Below are positions 33,537 to 47,667 of a stretch of 64,000 nucleotides of DNA, piece by piece (the first letter of the stretch is position 1; the number at the start of each line of letters is the position of its first letter). Made by a program: the position numbers and the translations under genes. The stretch is from Allacma fusca. Taxonomy: Eukaryota; Arthropoda; Collembola; Symphypleona; Sminthuridae. The stretch is taken from positions 14,298,588 through 14,362,587 of the forward strand of contig OX359247.1 in the NCBI GenBank assembly GCA_947179485.1, written 5' to 3'. The notes beneath the pieces were generated by a model that saw only the letters and a program-made list of their open reading frames with translations, was not told the DNA's origin and ran no database searches.

Positions 33537-36500
33537 ATGCAACGAAATAACAGCAATCAGAGTTTTAACCGAATGAAACGGAACAGCAGTCGGGTCAGTG
33601 TAAGTACAATTGATTTTGTTAATATGTTTTTCTTTATAGGTTATTTTTGAGTTATGTGTATCTAGTATTGTGTGTACTCTATGTACGTTTTAATTGAGTT
33701 ATTTTGTTTGTGGAAGAGTGGGTGACTTGACTTGATTTAGGGTTTGTTATGCATGACAGGATTTGATTTACGTACGTACGTTCAAGAGGGATTTTGTTGA
33801 GGAAGAGCTAATTAAATTGTGTGATTAGCTGTTACAGGGATATTTAGCGGTTATATTGTGACGGCAATGGAATTTTTATTCATTATCATTCTTTTTGGTT
33901 GGAGTTACAAATGAGTACATTTTGATACAGGAGTCATTTATTATTTCTCAAGGTTTGACTGTTTGTGGGACTTGTGTCCCACCGCACACAGGTCATGATT
34001 GGTCGGTGGAGCTCTGGAAGCATGCCTGTTCGAATATCATATTTCGGGACTGCGCTGTGTCAGTTTTTTGACTTTGGCTTAAGAATTAGGATTTGTTCTT
34101 AGATTGTGGGGTTGATTGTAATTTGTTGTAATTGAAATATTTAATGTATGTATGTAAGGAGAGGGAGCTTTTTTAAGTATGTAATTGTATGTAAGAGTGG
34201 AGGTGTACTATGGAGTAGATGACTTTTGATAACTTGGGGTTGTAATCTGTGGGGTGGAATTTTTGCCTTGTTCTGGGTGCTATGAGCTTAATTTACTTTT
34301 GGGAGTTGGTTCAAATTAATTTATGGGATCAGGAATAATTGCTCGACGTGTGTGTCCACTATAGGTCATGTATTTTACGAAAGGGAAGACTTTTACATAG
34401 CATTGTGGTTAGTATATGAGGTGTTAAGGATCTGAGATGGTGAGGGAATGTAATGACGTGAATCGAAAGTATTTTGACATTTTGGTCTTTCCATTATCAC
34501 TTGTTACACACACCTGTGTCCGTGGTGTAGTTATTTGGAAGAGGCTTTACTCTCAAAACTATGTAGGTACTAAGCTACCCACAACGAAGTGAAAATATTA
34601 CTTATGCAGTTATGTTTCTGATGGGCTAACAAACACCTGCACTCAAGCGTAACCAGTTACATAGGGAAAACTGGTTTTGAAATTGTTCTTTGGAAGGGAT
34701 ACCGCATGTGTGTATTTTCAAAGGCAGTGATGTAGAGCCACAGAGAAATGATTAATCTGACTATTTACCCGTCTAACTTGTCGTCATTTTATAGGTTTAT
34801 AATTGCTAATAGCATGTTCGACAACCTTTCCCCATGTGATAGTTGTCATTGCGTGCATCCACAATAATTTATAAGTTGCTCTAATCTTGTAATCTGATTA
34901 AAGGCAAATCTGCTTACAATTGAATTAGAGATGATGCTGGGTAGTTAGCTGAAAGAGATCCTTGCAAACATTAAATTGAGAAAGCAGTGTGATGTCAATT
35001 GAGCTATTTAGTCTGTTTCAAGTGCAAGTAGCCTAATAATTGAAAAGATTTAGCTGGGAATTCATTTGCTTGAAAAGTATATATGCTCAAACACCGGAAA
35101 AGAATTGAATGATTGTGGTGTAGTGGCAGAAATGAGTTATCTGTACAGCTGGAAAAACTCACAACTGAGTATTATATTCATATGTATAGGTCAATAAATG
35201 ACTAATGAAATAATTTTAATTGTTATAAACTTACTCACTCTTTATCACAGTACAATTATTGTACACAAGCGAATCATCACTAAATCCAAATAAAATTTAA
35301 GTGCATACACGTGCGTTGTTTCCGCGAGTATACATACTACATGATGTTCTTGTTAATTGAGAGTGTTAGGAAGATTAGAATCTTGTACACGTTTACGTTC
35401 AATTTTTATTCTGGTTCTGGTATGATGTCATGCTCTTTGCGCCCTTGTTTGTTTAGTACATTTGCGTTTTATATAAATTACTTTATGAAGTACGCTTTGT
35501 TGGAAGCGGCTACTCTGTCTGATCTTTGATCATCTGCTTACCATTTGACCGACTGTGTAGCTCACTCAGAGAGAGCCGCAGTCTCGTTATAGTTTTAATC
35601 AGTGAAATTGTAAGCGTCTGTGTGACTCCTTGTACGTAAGTATACATATGGGGAAGGCGTGATTCTGTTGATGAGAGAGATTCATGCTATTTTACAATGT
35701 CATGACTATTGGTAGTAAAAGTAGTGATGATCTCCGCTGAGTAGGCTGATATTCAGGACAGAGTACATAATTTTATTTTGGGTACTCAAAAGTATTCCCT
35801 GTAATTTCTGGGTAGTGCTAATAAATAGTAATATACTGGCGCTAATGGCAGAGTTAGTGTACATTATTAAATTAGAGATGTAGTCGTGTTGGAACAATAC
35901 ATTAGGTTGATGTAGTATTATTACCCTTTGCGAATGTGAACATAATCAGTAAAGCAAACTTTTTGATGATTTTTTTTAATATTTGAAGAACGACTCAACG
36001 GGTGATGGCCCGAATGCGGGTGGAGATGACCAGCAGGAGAAGATGCCGCTAAATGACGAGTACATGATGGATGATGATATAGATGACGATGAATTACTAT
36101 ATGATATGATGGAAACCGGTGTTCCGGCACCACCGGATGGTGGCTGGGGTTGGGTTATTGTGTTTGCATCCTTCATGTGTAATTTAATTGTCGATGGAAT
36201 CGCTTATTCCTTTGGTGTTTTCTTGGCCACTTTTGCGGAAAGTTTTGGAGAGGAAAAGGGAAATGTAGCCTGGGTCGGCAGTTTGCTGTCTGGAGTATAT
36301 TTGTTAGTTGGTGAGTCGGTTTTATTTATGTATTGATGGATTGTAAAAATTTTGAAGTGCAAATATAAACCGATTTGATTTAGAAAATATGTGTGTAGAA
36401 AGTATTTGGATTGGAATTTTTCGGATGGAAATTCTAAATCGCTTTTGATAATTAAATAATTCTGCTTTTATAGGTCCCGTCGTTTCGGCACTAACGAATA

Positions 36501-39500
36501 AATTTGGTTGTCGGATTATTTGCATTGCTGGATCAATTGTGGCGTGTATTGGTTTCGCACTATCATCATTGTCTGGAGACCTCGCTACGATGATTGTAAC
36601 TTATGGAATAATTGGAGGTAAATGGTTTAAATTATAGTGCAGCTGATGATACTAGTATGCATCAGCACTGTTGGGAAATAATGCGTCTGTGGAACCCTGG
36701 TATAATTAGTTTTATGATAGTGAATGATTATTTAATTCAGGAATTGGATTTGGAATGATTTACCTTCCCGCCGTAGTATGCGTCAGTTATTATTTTGAAT
36801 CGAAACGAGCTCTTGCCACGGGTCTTGCAGTTTGTGGATCTGGCGTCGGCACATTTTTGTTTGCCCCGATCTCCTCCTATCTACTCAGCGTTACAACCTG
36901 GCAAAATGCCAACTTAATATTCGCTGGTCTCTGCTTTTGTTGTGGTGTAAGTTTATTTCAGAAGGTTGCACTTCATGAGTAATTTCCTTGTGACAAAGGA
37001 GGCTGTTAGAAGTTATAATAATTTATTTGACAGATTTTCGGTATGCTGATGCGGCCACTAGAAATAACTAGAATGGAGGATGATGGAGATTATGATAATG
37101 AAGAAGACATTGAAAATGGACCAGAATCTAATCAAGTTCATATTCCGAGACGAGGAAAGAACTTGCTTCAAAGGATGGCTGAAGAAAAGAGGAATTACTT
37201 GGAGAAAGGCTCTATTGCTGGTGGGTTCCTTATGTTTTGACGACTTTAGGATTGTACGGAGGGTGAAGAATCATTATTGATTCTCGGCTATATCTTACGG
37301 TTGATGCCAAAACCATTTTATGAAAACCATTTGTTACATTGAAATTTTTATGAGAACCATTATTTACATTGGATGAATCTAAACTGCCGCTAACTTATGT
37401 CGTTGTTTTGATGTAGGCTCATCGTATTTTATGGTTCAGCTTCCTGATGGAACCATGGAAAGGAGAATGAAACTACCATTGAATGTGGATCCGGGTGTGC
37501 ACTCATCCTTCAATCTAGATCAGCTTGTACCTGGCACGCCCATTACACCAGTACCAACCTTGGCTACGCTACCGACCATTACTGAAGCTGATCAGAAATC
37601 CACGACTGTCACCGATAGTTTAAACGCGAACGTTCCCACGAGTGTAAAAATTGATGACCCAATTATTGAGGAGGAACTAATTGTAAGCATTCCCGAACCT
37701 ATTGCTGAGGAAGAGGAGGAAGCCAATACAAGCACCAAGTCTGACGATGAAGATGTTACTAATTCAAAGTAGGAAATCACAACTTCAGTTTTTCCTTTTG
37801 CAGTCAATACGTAATTTTATGAATTCAACGCGACGAACAAGATTTATTTGTTTTGTACATTTCAGCTCGTCTCGACCTGTGCCGATTAACTCCCAGAGAA
37901 GGAACAGTGATGTTTCAAACTCAAATGGAACAACGCCTTCCAGTTCATTCAGAGCCAATGAACTGTCACTGTCAAAATCTCCTACGAAACCAATTCCAGT
38001 TCGGGTCGGGTCTTTAGTTGGTTCAGGATCAGGTCGTGGAATGACTAGGAATGGATCAGCTCCTCAGTTCAACGCTGGAAGAAGCATCCCTAAAAATGGA
38101 AGTGTTCCTTTCTTCGATCGTATGCCCAGGAGACAAAGTTACAAGGCAGTGCCATTGGGGTCCAGTGTTAAAGAAAATCAGTTGGAACCTCCTACTGCTG
38201 CGACCAAAAGAGTTTTAAGGTGATTTACGAATGCTGCGATTGCTTATTTATTTCACACATCCAGTTAAGAACTTATTATCAATTAAGATTTTTATATTTG
38301 TAGCAAATCCAACCTATCTGAATCCAACAGACGTGGTTCGTCGAACTTCAAAAGCTCAATGACATCATTTGTTAGTTCGAAAATGAATAATCTTGGTGAG
38401 ATAACTTATTTAAAAACTACATAACATATTCTTTTAATACTTTTTAATGTCTACACATGAACGACCGTTTTTCCCAAAATTTTTATTATTCATAATATAA
38501 TACCTCATAGCAAGGGAAAATTGATTAAATCCTCAAAGTCACGGTCAAAGGTAACATAGCTGAAAATGGGTACAATAATAAACGTATTGTACTGTATAGC
38601 AGCTTTCTTATTATAGACAATTAAATTTCATTATTATAAGATGCAACATTAACATTTTATTATTGTTAATATTTGGATATTTTATATACCTACATTTGAG
38701 CAAAGGGTAGTTAGTTTTAAATAGTCAAAGGTAATGAAAGGGTTACTTGTTCATTGCGTAAATAGGATTTTTTAGTTTAATCCAGGTTTGGCCGAAACAC
38801 ACGCTGAATGAGCTAGTTTCCAAGATGTCCCTCCATCTATTTTTCTATTAACTATTAAAAACTAATTTTCCTCAAATTTAACGGGTAATGGGATCACCTG
38901 TTTTATCACATGTTTCCCCTTTTCCTTTTAAAATCAAATCGTCTTTTATAAATCACCGAACCCAATCTATCAAATATCATGGTGTTCAAATATGTAATGG
39001 GCTTACGTCGTGCAGCATCAGATAGTTTGAATCGGTATGGAACCCTCTCGAATCTATTACCAGTCTCAAAGGGTTAAGAACTTACCACCTAATTTTCCAC
39101 CGTTTGGAATTGCGAAGTTTTTCGTTACTCTTGTAAAATGCCAAATTAGTTTCGGTTTTTCTAGTTCTGTGATATCTTATTATTAATTAATTTTTTGCTA
39201 CTATAGGTGTTCCACAGGAAGATGACTATACCAGCTTGTGGTCAAAGGGCGAACTGTCCGAAGGGTTGGTATTCAGTTCATCCCGAAAGGACTCTGAACA
39301 ATATAACCCACCTCCTCGCATCATACGTCCACTGTCAAGAAAAGATATTTTCTTCACTGGTTCAATTGTTCACCTTCCAGAATTTCAGTCGCAGAAAAGT
39401 ATCTCTTCGTACCGTCAATCAATTTTAAATCTCCCAAAGGCTGCCGGCAGCATGGCAGGTTCAGCTATGGTTGGTCCGGGGGAGAAAGGATTTGATGGGG

Positions 39501-40569
39501 CAGACGGGGTAGGTCCACCTGGAAGCACCTGTTGTTCTTGCTTGTCGAGTGGAGCATTCAAAGCAGCACTAGGCCAGTTGATGGATTTCGGGCTGCTCAA
39601 AAATCCAGTGTTTCTCTTTGTGGCGGTCAGCAATATATTTGGAATGTTGGGATTCTACGTTCCTTTTGTATACTTAATTGACTCCGCCCAGAATAAGGTG
39701 GTTCTTGTTTTAATTTTAAAACAATTTCTTTGTAATTATTTTATTTGTAACTTGAAGGCTTGTATTTAATTTGTATTTGCACTCATAAATATTTATATAA
39801 TGATTCATTTTGAACTGCAGGGTATTGATAAAGATCAGGCGGCATATTTACTATCTATTATTGGAATCACGAATACAGTTGGTCGTGTTCTCTCTGGTGT
39901 GATTTCGGATTTACCTCAAGTCAGCGCACTTCTCATGAACAATTTATGCTTGCTTCTATCTGGAATTTGTATCGCACTTGTCCCTTTCTGTGCATCATTC
40001 AACGCATACGTAGCAATCGCGGTTTTCTTCGGACTTTTCGTTTCAGGCTACGTTTCCCTTACAAGTATTATGCTTGTGGAATTACTTGGATTAGAGAACC
40101 TTACCAACGCTTTCGGGCTTCTTATTCTATTTCGTGGCGCAGCCTCAATTGTAGGATCGCCTCTTGCTGGTATGTTATATTATTTTCTTCAAATGTACAA
40201 CGCCAATTATTGTTGTGATAAACTGTGTTCTTGTTTTCAATTTCGTCGTAAATTAAAGGTTGATATGTGTTTACACTGGAATAATATATAACATTTTTAG
40301 GCGCTGTGCTAACCGCTGTTGGTAACTACGAGGTCCCTTTCTTTCTTGCCGGAGGGTTTCTTATTATTTCTTCAATCATCAGCTTTATGGTACCATTTGT
40401 AACACGATGTGCACCCCCGAAGCCGGTCCTTGAACCAAGAACCTTCGTAGGCACTGCTCTGGAAGATATCCCAGAGGATGAAGATGAAAGCTGCCGTGAT
40501 TCTGCAGAGCAATCAGTAAATGAAGAAAATGAGAAAAATGTTGTTGACAATGTTGAATCCTGCTTATAA
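33537..40569 (+). CDS. SLC16 monocarboxylate transporter, copy 1, long cytoplasmic loop
   Basis: A 12-helix major facilitator of the SLC16 family, whose members move lactate, ketone bodies or related solutes. Exons: 33537-33599, 35989-36310, 36474-36617, 36741-36946, 37034-37220, 37417-37768, 37866-38219, 38304-38395, 39207-39697, 39821-40169, 40301-40569, for 942 aa with phases consistent. After an acidic amino terminus comes the TM1 signature DGGWGW (71-76). The second MCT signature is FESKRALATG (195-204). A cytoplasmic loop of roughly 445 residues separates TM6 from TM7, against some tens to ~200 in vertebrate MCTs. The loop includes QLPDGTMERR, a Pro/Thr-rich block, Ser/Arg-rich segments and RKDIFFTGS before TM7. 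The carboxyl tail is acidic. Donor AA|GTAGGA after 37768 is weak but keeps frame; retaining that intron would end the protein at the TAG there. It is the most diverged of the three copies, with its own intron positions. Confidence 0.92.
33600..35988 (+). other. Intron 1 of first SLC16 gene
   Basis: A 2.4 kb intron between the short MQRNNS... exon (donor AGT|GTAAGT) and the exon carrying TM1. No embedded gene was recognised. The open frame at 35311-35529 lacks family features. Confidence 0.6.
38396..39206 (+). other. Intron within loop region of first SLC16 gene
   Basis: An 811 bp intron from CTT G|GTGAGA to CTATAG|GTGTT. No coding content was seen. Confidence 0.7.
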
Positions 40570-40717
40570 AAAACAATTATTATAAAGTCTTCACTGCTAC
40601 TCTTGTCCATTTGTTTTATTTTGCCTATGTATATGGAATATACATGAGAAAAAAAGGATTTGGAAAAATTTACTCTGTGATACTGCTATGAATGGAAAAA
40701 ATGTAAACGCAGAAAAT

Positions 40718-40723
40718 AATAAA
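40718..40723 (+). terminator. Polyadenylation signal of first SLC16 gene
   Basis: An AATAAA hexamer lies about 150 bp past the stop. Confidence 0.45.
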
Positions 40724-43700
40724 AATCATTGTGTCATTTGGTAAATACCTCTTATGTACTTACAGGTTAGGTCTCTGTAGGTAAGTTACCTCCAATTTTT
40801 CCAGTCGATAATCCTCCACAATATACACAATGTTTGAAAGTATGTATGTAATAACTGCATATATTGCAATGGAAATATGATTAATTGTTACACTGCTAAG
40901 CGATAAAAAGATTTTTCAATATTTCCAAAATAATGAATAGAATACAGAAGTGAAACGAATGCAATGCACTCATTACTACAAAGCAACTTATATATATATA
41001 TAAGTATATATACAGATAATTATACACATATAAAAACCACCAGATACTTCTACCCAGTACTTATACATGTGTGGTACTTATGTAATCCTAGTGAACAATA
41101 CTCTTGTATTTTATTTATTTAGTATATTACTTAGTGCATTTGAATTCAGTCCTTGCAACTTGTCCCCCGTGTCACTTTTACTGTAATTATTACACAACAA
41201 CCAACAGCTAAACATGTGCTTGCCGGTATACTAATCAATTTTTTAAAACCGTTTAGACAAATCTTTTAATGTGTATGTATTTGTATTGTTTAGTGAAAAT
41301 ATGTAACATGCAACATTGTTTTATTTATTTATCGTTTTCATTTTTTAGAAAACAGACAGAAAATCTAAATAAAAAGACATTACCTGCTTTCTCAATTTAT
41401 GCATTTTTCGATCGTGTTCCCTGTGTATGTAGGTAGACTTGCGAAGCTTCACTCATGTATGTTTGTTTGTTTGTATGTATCTGATAAGAATAACTCCTGA
41501 CACTGCTGCTCGTGCAGTATACGTGAGTTTTCATAATTTCATGTGCACTACTGCTTATGTACATATGTACATCCTGTTTAGTTATGAAGGCTTTTCAAAA
41601 CAAAAATGAATAAAACAGTTTTGATGGAACCTTGATACCACACACAAACTTTAAATACTTCCACCTAATAATGCAACGTTTTATACACTCCATGGCCGAA
41701 TTGGATGATATCAATTAATTTTAAGAGTCAATCCAAGCATGTTAGATACGTAACTTTTAAGTAAACAAAGGAATCGTACCAACAGAATCAGTACATATGA
41801 CAAACTACTTGCACTGTAGCATTACTACTAACTACTACTCACCGAAGTTCTTCTCTTTCTTGATGGGAAGCTGGGCGAGCGTGTCAATAAGTGTATTTTT
41901 CTGATATTCTCTTTCCCAACTATTCTGAACTGAAAGTGTTTTCAAGATCAAGGAAACTCCGTAATGCCTGTTGAATTTTATAAATAACTTTCTGGGTTTT
42001 ATTTGTAAACAGCAAACTTTATTCAACTTTTGTACGCCTCTCACAATCCGTGTGCCTGAAACTTAACACTTTATTTTGCGGAAATCTCTCCAATAATAAT
42101 TATTTCGCACTAATATTTGTGCAACGAGCTGCAACCATTTCTAAGGTTCGCTTGTCCCCACAGTAATTTGCACATTTAATTCAAACGGTGTTTACGGCTG
42201 AATTTGGGGGTCCACCTCCTTTAAAAAATTAAAAAGTAATATCATAGCATACATACAATAATTGTCTTGATCAGTGCAATAGTGTAGAAGTGATAAAATT
42301 TGAAAATTGTTTCCACATCAGTACTGGAACAGCAATGCAGAATTCTACAAAAATGAAAAGTAACAGTAACTGCACTTAAGAAGCTATATGTACATACATA
42401 TGTTCAGTGAGCAATTCAATACAAATTCCATTTGAAATTTTTGCAGTTCACCTGTGCTTAATTAATAGGGAAAAACTTCTCTGCAAACGCATTGCATTTA
42501 CATTTATACTTATGATCACAGCCACGAGAAAGTACGATAGTTGCGCTACTGGGAATTCTACCAGTTTTTCTCCAAACATATCAGAGAGGTGAGTCACATG
42601 TAAGAATTGAGATTTAGCTTAAATCCATCACCGACAAGTTAATCGTCGGATTTATGGCGAAGTTAAATATATCTATAACTGGGTTCAACATGTCTTGCAG
42701 TGATGGTATGTATACCCATAGGTTACTCATAAGTAGTGAGAAATCTTATCTCAATGGTTAAACCATACTCTTTTTGTGTTTATAGCCAGATTATATGACC
42801 ATCAATATTTTCCTTATCCCCAGACTTTATGAAACCAAAGAACAGAGATTTTTGACCTGCAGTAATCCCTTGATTCAAGTCGAGAAATAATTCTCAGGTA
42901 TGAATCCAGCAATACATTACCACCAGTATGCGACACATTAATGAGACAATATTGTTTTCTAGTCGGTCAAAAGTAATCAACTTGGGGAGATAACTTCATG
43001 GTAAACTTGGGAATTCATTTCATTGGGAATTTCTATCCCCAATGACTGAGAACACTTTCATTCACTTGTCCTCACTTGCAGTTCCTATTATCGATTATAT
43101 AAATATTATTTTATTGGAATTAATTTTACTGGTAACCTTACAGTTCCCTTCGCTAGTACTAAAATAATGATGCAAGATTAAAATTATGTACTAACATGCT
43201 TCGTTGAGCCTTTATAAAGAGTGTGTATGGTAATACCGTATTAAAACAATTTCATGAAATGCCACATTGTGATGAGAATTCAATAACTCTTGGTATTAAT
43301 AATCATATTCGTATTATCGTCTCGTTCAAGTTCTTTTGTATTCTAGTCTAGCTTATGATTAAATCTGATATGACTCAAACAGGTAAAGCGAAATCTGTTG
43401 TATATATAAATATTGTAAAAATAAAAAATATAGCATTTTGACCAATCAATGATAAATACTACTCTTGAATGCATTTGCTTCTTCTATTTCTATGTCGGTG
43501 AATAATTGACAGAATTGATTAGCAATTGTACAATCAATAACCTCCACTCATATCTATCATAATTGAGTAGATCCAAGAGACAATTAAAGTTCAAAACGAA
43601 TAATGACCACTTAAACATCAATACTACGGCATTGAAATAACTCATTATTATTTATTGTTGTCGCGTGCTTGCAACACTAGCCCCCTTTTATGCCAGACAG

Positions 43701-43853
43701 TTTTGACCTCATGGGCTACTTTAAAGACACGTTAAACCTTGTTCTCACCGGATTGCAAAAGGCGTTTAGAAGTGCCTCATTCTAACTTGTTTTTTTTTCA
43801 ATTTTTTGTGGGAAAGATAACAAAATCTGAGATTCTGTGAAATCCATGACAAG
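40724..43853. other. Intergenic region between SLC16 copies 1 and 2
   Basis: This 3.1 kb AT-rich stretch has no recognised coding exon and no transposon with defined ends. It should contain the promoter and 5' UTR of copy 2. Confidence 0.5.
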
Positions 43854-46800
43854 ATGAGTAGCGAAATCCCAGAGAAAACAGAACAATTGAAAGAGGTGGA
43901 GCCTTTTAAGAGAAAGAAAAGTTTGCCTACGGACGTGGAAAAAGGAGGTTCGAGGAAAGCAAGTTTCTTCATTGGGGATGACAAGGACGCTCCAGTCAAG
44001 GTACATTACAAACTCTTAAAGCCTCGGGTAACAGGTGTTTTCAACCATGTGCTTTTCCCGTTAAATCCACGTGTTTCTTTCAATTAAATTTTTAAAGTTT
44101 TTCAAATATGTTCAATTTCGAATTTCTAAACCTCCTTTATACCTTAACTGAAAAAAGTTACCTTATTCAAATTATATTATAGAACTTTAGCTTACGTTTT
44201 TAATATACGAATCCCAATTAGATTTTGCTTACAAATGTAATGATTCTTCAAGTGTAAGCCAGTACAAAGTATAAAGGTACAAGCAATTATAATTTCCAAT
44301 TACGTACGTAGATACAGGTGACAGGGTTGTTAGAGAGCTTTGTTGATCTATAGAATCTGTATGTCCAGGTTATACTTTACTACAGACACGTGCTAATTTG
44401 CTGGTAGGTATGTTCATATGCGGGGGTTAGATAACTTAACTTTTATTATAGGGCACATTTTTACCTAGATTTAATGTGATTGATCATTACAATGAAACAT
44501 GACAACTTGACATGTGTAAACAGAAAAAAAGGAATACTTATTATGCACAGAATTCATCATGGGTGTAATTTTAAAAATCTCATTTCTTATGTGACACCTA
44601 TTTACAGATAGTAGGCCCAGATGATGAAGAAATTCACCCGGATGAAATCATCGTTGCTCCAGATGGTGGATGGGGTTGGGTAGTAGCATTTGCATCTTTC
44701 TTGTCAAATGTAGTAGTGGACGGAATCATTTTTTCTTTTGGACTGATGTCTGAGCCTATAAGATTAAGTTTTGAGGAGGCTGGAATACAAAATGTCACTG
44801 TGTCAAATATTGCATGGATTAGTAGCTTGCTTAATGGCTTTTACTTATTGGGAGGTGAGAAAAAGTGAAGGTTATATGAACTACGATAATTATGGGCTTC
44901 AGGTTCCAATCTCTGAAACTGAAGCACGGAACGGTCCTTCGTTGGAAAAATAAAATAGACATACATATGAATGTATCTATGTATGAGATCTGAGAATAAA
45001 CTGACGCTCTGGTTTTTTTCTATTTGTCTTTTAGGACCATTTGTGTCCGCCCTTGCCAATAAGTTTGGGTTTCGAGTGGTTGCAATACTAGGATCAGTGG
45101 TCGGATGTTTGGGATTTATGGCTGCCTATATTATGTGCCGTGATACTCCCAATTTATATAGTTTGCTTATATTCTATGGAATCATCGGGGGCATCGGATT
45201 CAATCTTCTCTATGTACCCTCTGTCATTGCTGTTGGGTTTTATTTTGAGAAGTATCGAGCTTTGGCTACTGGAATTGCCATTTGTGGATCTGGTGTAGGA
45301 ACTTTTATTTTTGCACCTTTAACTTATTACCTTGTCAGCAATTACGGATGGAGAGTCACTATTACAGTTCATGCTGCCCTGGTTTTGAGTTGCAGTATTT
45401 GTGGGGCTATGTACCGCCCGGTGAAGGCATTGAAAGAGAGAAAGTCTACGACAGGTAATTTCAGTTTGTTTATACTGAAGTGTATTTTCTCATGTAACAC
45501 ATGCTATTTTTATCTGTAGCAGCGATAGCGAATGACCCAGATCAGGAGAAAAAAAAGATAACACCATTCCAGACACCAGAGGGAACACCATTATTGATGA
45601 GGATAAAGCGTGCTCGCGAGATGGAGAAATGGGATTCAATTAATTCTGTGGAAAATGACACACCCGACGCCCTAACATCGCAAAACAGGAAAGCCTCTAC
45701 CCATTCCCTCAATAACCCTCTCCCAATACATAAACAAGCCAAACGAATGTCTGTACCGTCATCCATGGTAATGATCGGTGACTTGCCCCTTGTAAGAACA
45801 AATACGCAGTCATCCGTCCGGGGCAAAGGAGTAATAGGAGATCTTGTGGAGATTCAGGAGGAAAATGAAATTAATGAAGGTTATTTTAAAGGCATATATT
45901 GATGGATTGTATTTAATTTTGCAAATACCAAAGTCTAAAATTTGACATTACGTTAATGAACAGATGATCCACTGTACGAGCACTCTAACAAGGAAAATAC
46001 CAATCAAATGAACCAGTCAGGACCTATATTACAGACCAAAATAGGAAATTCAACCTACCTCGTGGATGAAATGACTCGTTCGCGAATACTTCGAGTCAGC
46101 TCTAAAAATATTATAAACAAGGCACTCTACAGAGACGATATCTTCTACAGTGGAAGTATGAGAAGGATCCCTGAATATGCCGAGACTGTAAGCGGAAATT
46201 GTAAATTGGTGTGAAAATATTATATGTAGGTAAAATAGGTCACAGATGAGATATTTTTATTAGGTCGATAAAGGACACTTCTCCAGTGTTGAGTGGTCTG
46301 CTATTGTTGCCAACAAACCACAAGAACCTTCATCAGAATCGTTAAAACCAGCTACACCGGATGGGAAAAAGAGGAAACGTTGTTGCACTTTAAGCGTTGT
46401 TAAAAAAATGCTGGACTTTAGCTTGCTGGCCAGCCCGACATTTGTACTGCTTGCTGTGGCGGGTGCGTTTACCATGGCAGGGTTCTTCGTTCCATTTATC
46501 TTCCTTAAAGGTTGGTAAAGCTTTGATGAAATAACAGTCGTCTTAAGAGAAACTTCGGGAGGCAGAAAATACTTTCACTTGTATAACTATCACTCAAAGA
46601 CATTATTTAAACCTTATTTGGAAACAATTTCATATAAAAATTATTGTTAATTCTTTCAGGGATTTCTATGCAGGCTGGAGTTGAAGAGTCTGATGCTCCG
46701 ATGTTAATATCCGTTATTGGAATCGCCAACACTGTCGGCCGAGTATTCTGTAAGTGCTAATAAGATAAGCTGAATAACTCTTTCTTATAACAGATTGTTG

Positions 46801-47497
46801 AAAATAATTTAAGGAATTAAAATATTGTGGTAAATACAGCGGTGCTTATTTCGTTTCGCAGGTGGTTGGCTGGCGGACAGGCCACAAGTGAAAGCAGTTG
46901 TGATGAATAATGCAGCACTGACGATAGGTGGAATCTCCACTATCCTGGTTCCATTCCTGACTAACTATTGGCTATTTATTGGATACTCTTCCGTTTTTGG
47001 CCTAGCCATGGGTAATCCATAAAATCAATACATAACATATAAGACTATTTGTAGCTATTTACACTAAAATGTTTATATTAATTTGTTTTTATTTTAAACA
47101 GCCTGCTACGTTAGTCTTCGTTCAATTCTGTTGGTGGATCTTCTAGGATTAAATAAACTTACAAATGCTTTTGGCCTTTTGTGTTTATTTCAAGGAGCAG
47201 CAGCAATGTTTGGAGCACCTTTAGCAGGTACTGGATTGTTTTGAAATGATTTGTCGGTACAAATTGATTTTGTAATTAAATTGTTTTTGCAGTTACTAAT
47301 GCTAATTAGTCAAATAATCGCATAGTTTCTATAAGTAGATTTTTAATTTATTTCCAGGGTTCCTGTTTGATTTTACTGGAAATTTTGATATGACATTTTA
47401 CGTAGCTGGTGGCCTTATACTAATGTCAGGTGTGATGGTTTATCCCATAGAATATGTAAATCGCTGGGAATTGAGTAGAAATTTATCAGAAAAATAA
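43854..47497 (+). CDS. SLC16 monocarboxylate transporter, copy 2
   Basis: Exons: 43854-44000, 44608-44854, 45035-45454, 45520-45879, 45964-46187, 46264-46510, 46660-46749, 46862-47011, 47102-47227, 47358-47497, for 716 aa with all phases consistent. The amino terminus is basic and acidic, followed by DGGWGW at 68-73. TM5 signature is [12 protein letters not shown] loop of about 250 residues contains [15 protein letters not shown]-type phosphosite candidates and [17 protein letters not shown] just before TM7. TM8 region reads GRVFCGWLADRP, and [16 protein letters not shown] matches the conserved TM10 block. It shares nine intron positions with copy 3, and exons 7-9 are identical in length (90, 150, 126), so the two arose by tandem duplication. 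Likely a plasma-membrane solute carrier; the substrate cannot be told from sequence. Confidence 0.93.
44001..44607 (+). other. Intron 1 of second SLC16 gene
   Basis: A 607 bp intron from GTC AAG|GTACAT to TTACAG|ATAGTA. Nothing further was seen in it. Confidence 0.7.
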
Positions 47498-47661
47498 AAG
47501 AACTATTTTTTTTACCGCTCAGTTTGCTTATTTACAACATAATCTGAATTACATGTACCTAGTTACAACGTTTAGGTTAGGGCAAGAATCAAGGGCCACC
47601 TTTCTCCGTTATTTTACGTCAAAATTTGGACTAGGACATCAAAATTTCAATTAACCTTGCA

Positions 47662-47667
47662 AATAAA
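47662..47667 (+). terminator. Polyadenylation signal of second SLC16 gene
   Basis: An AATAAA hexamer lies 165 bp after the stop. Confidence 0.45.
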
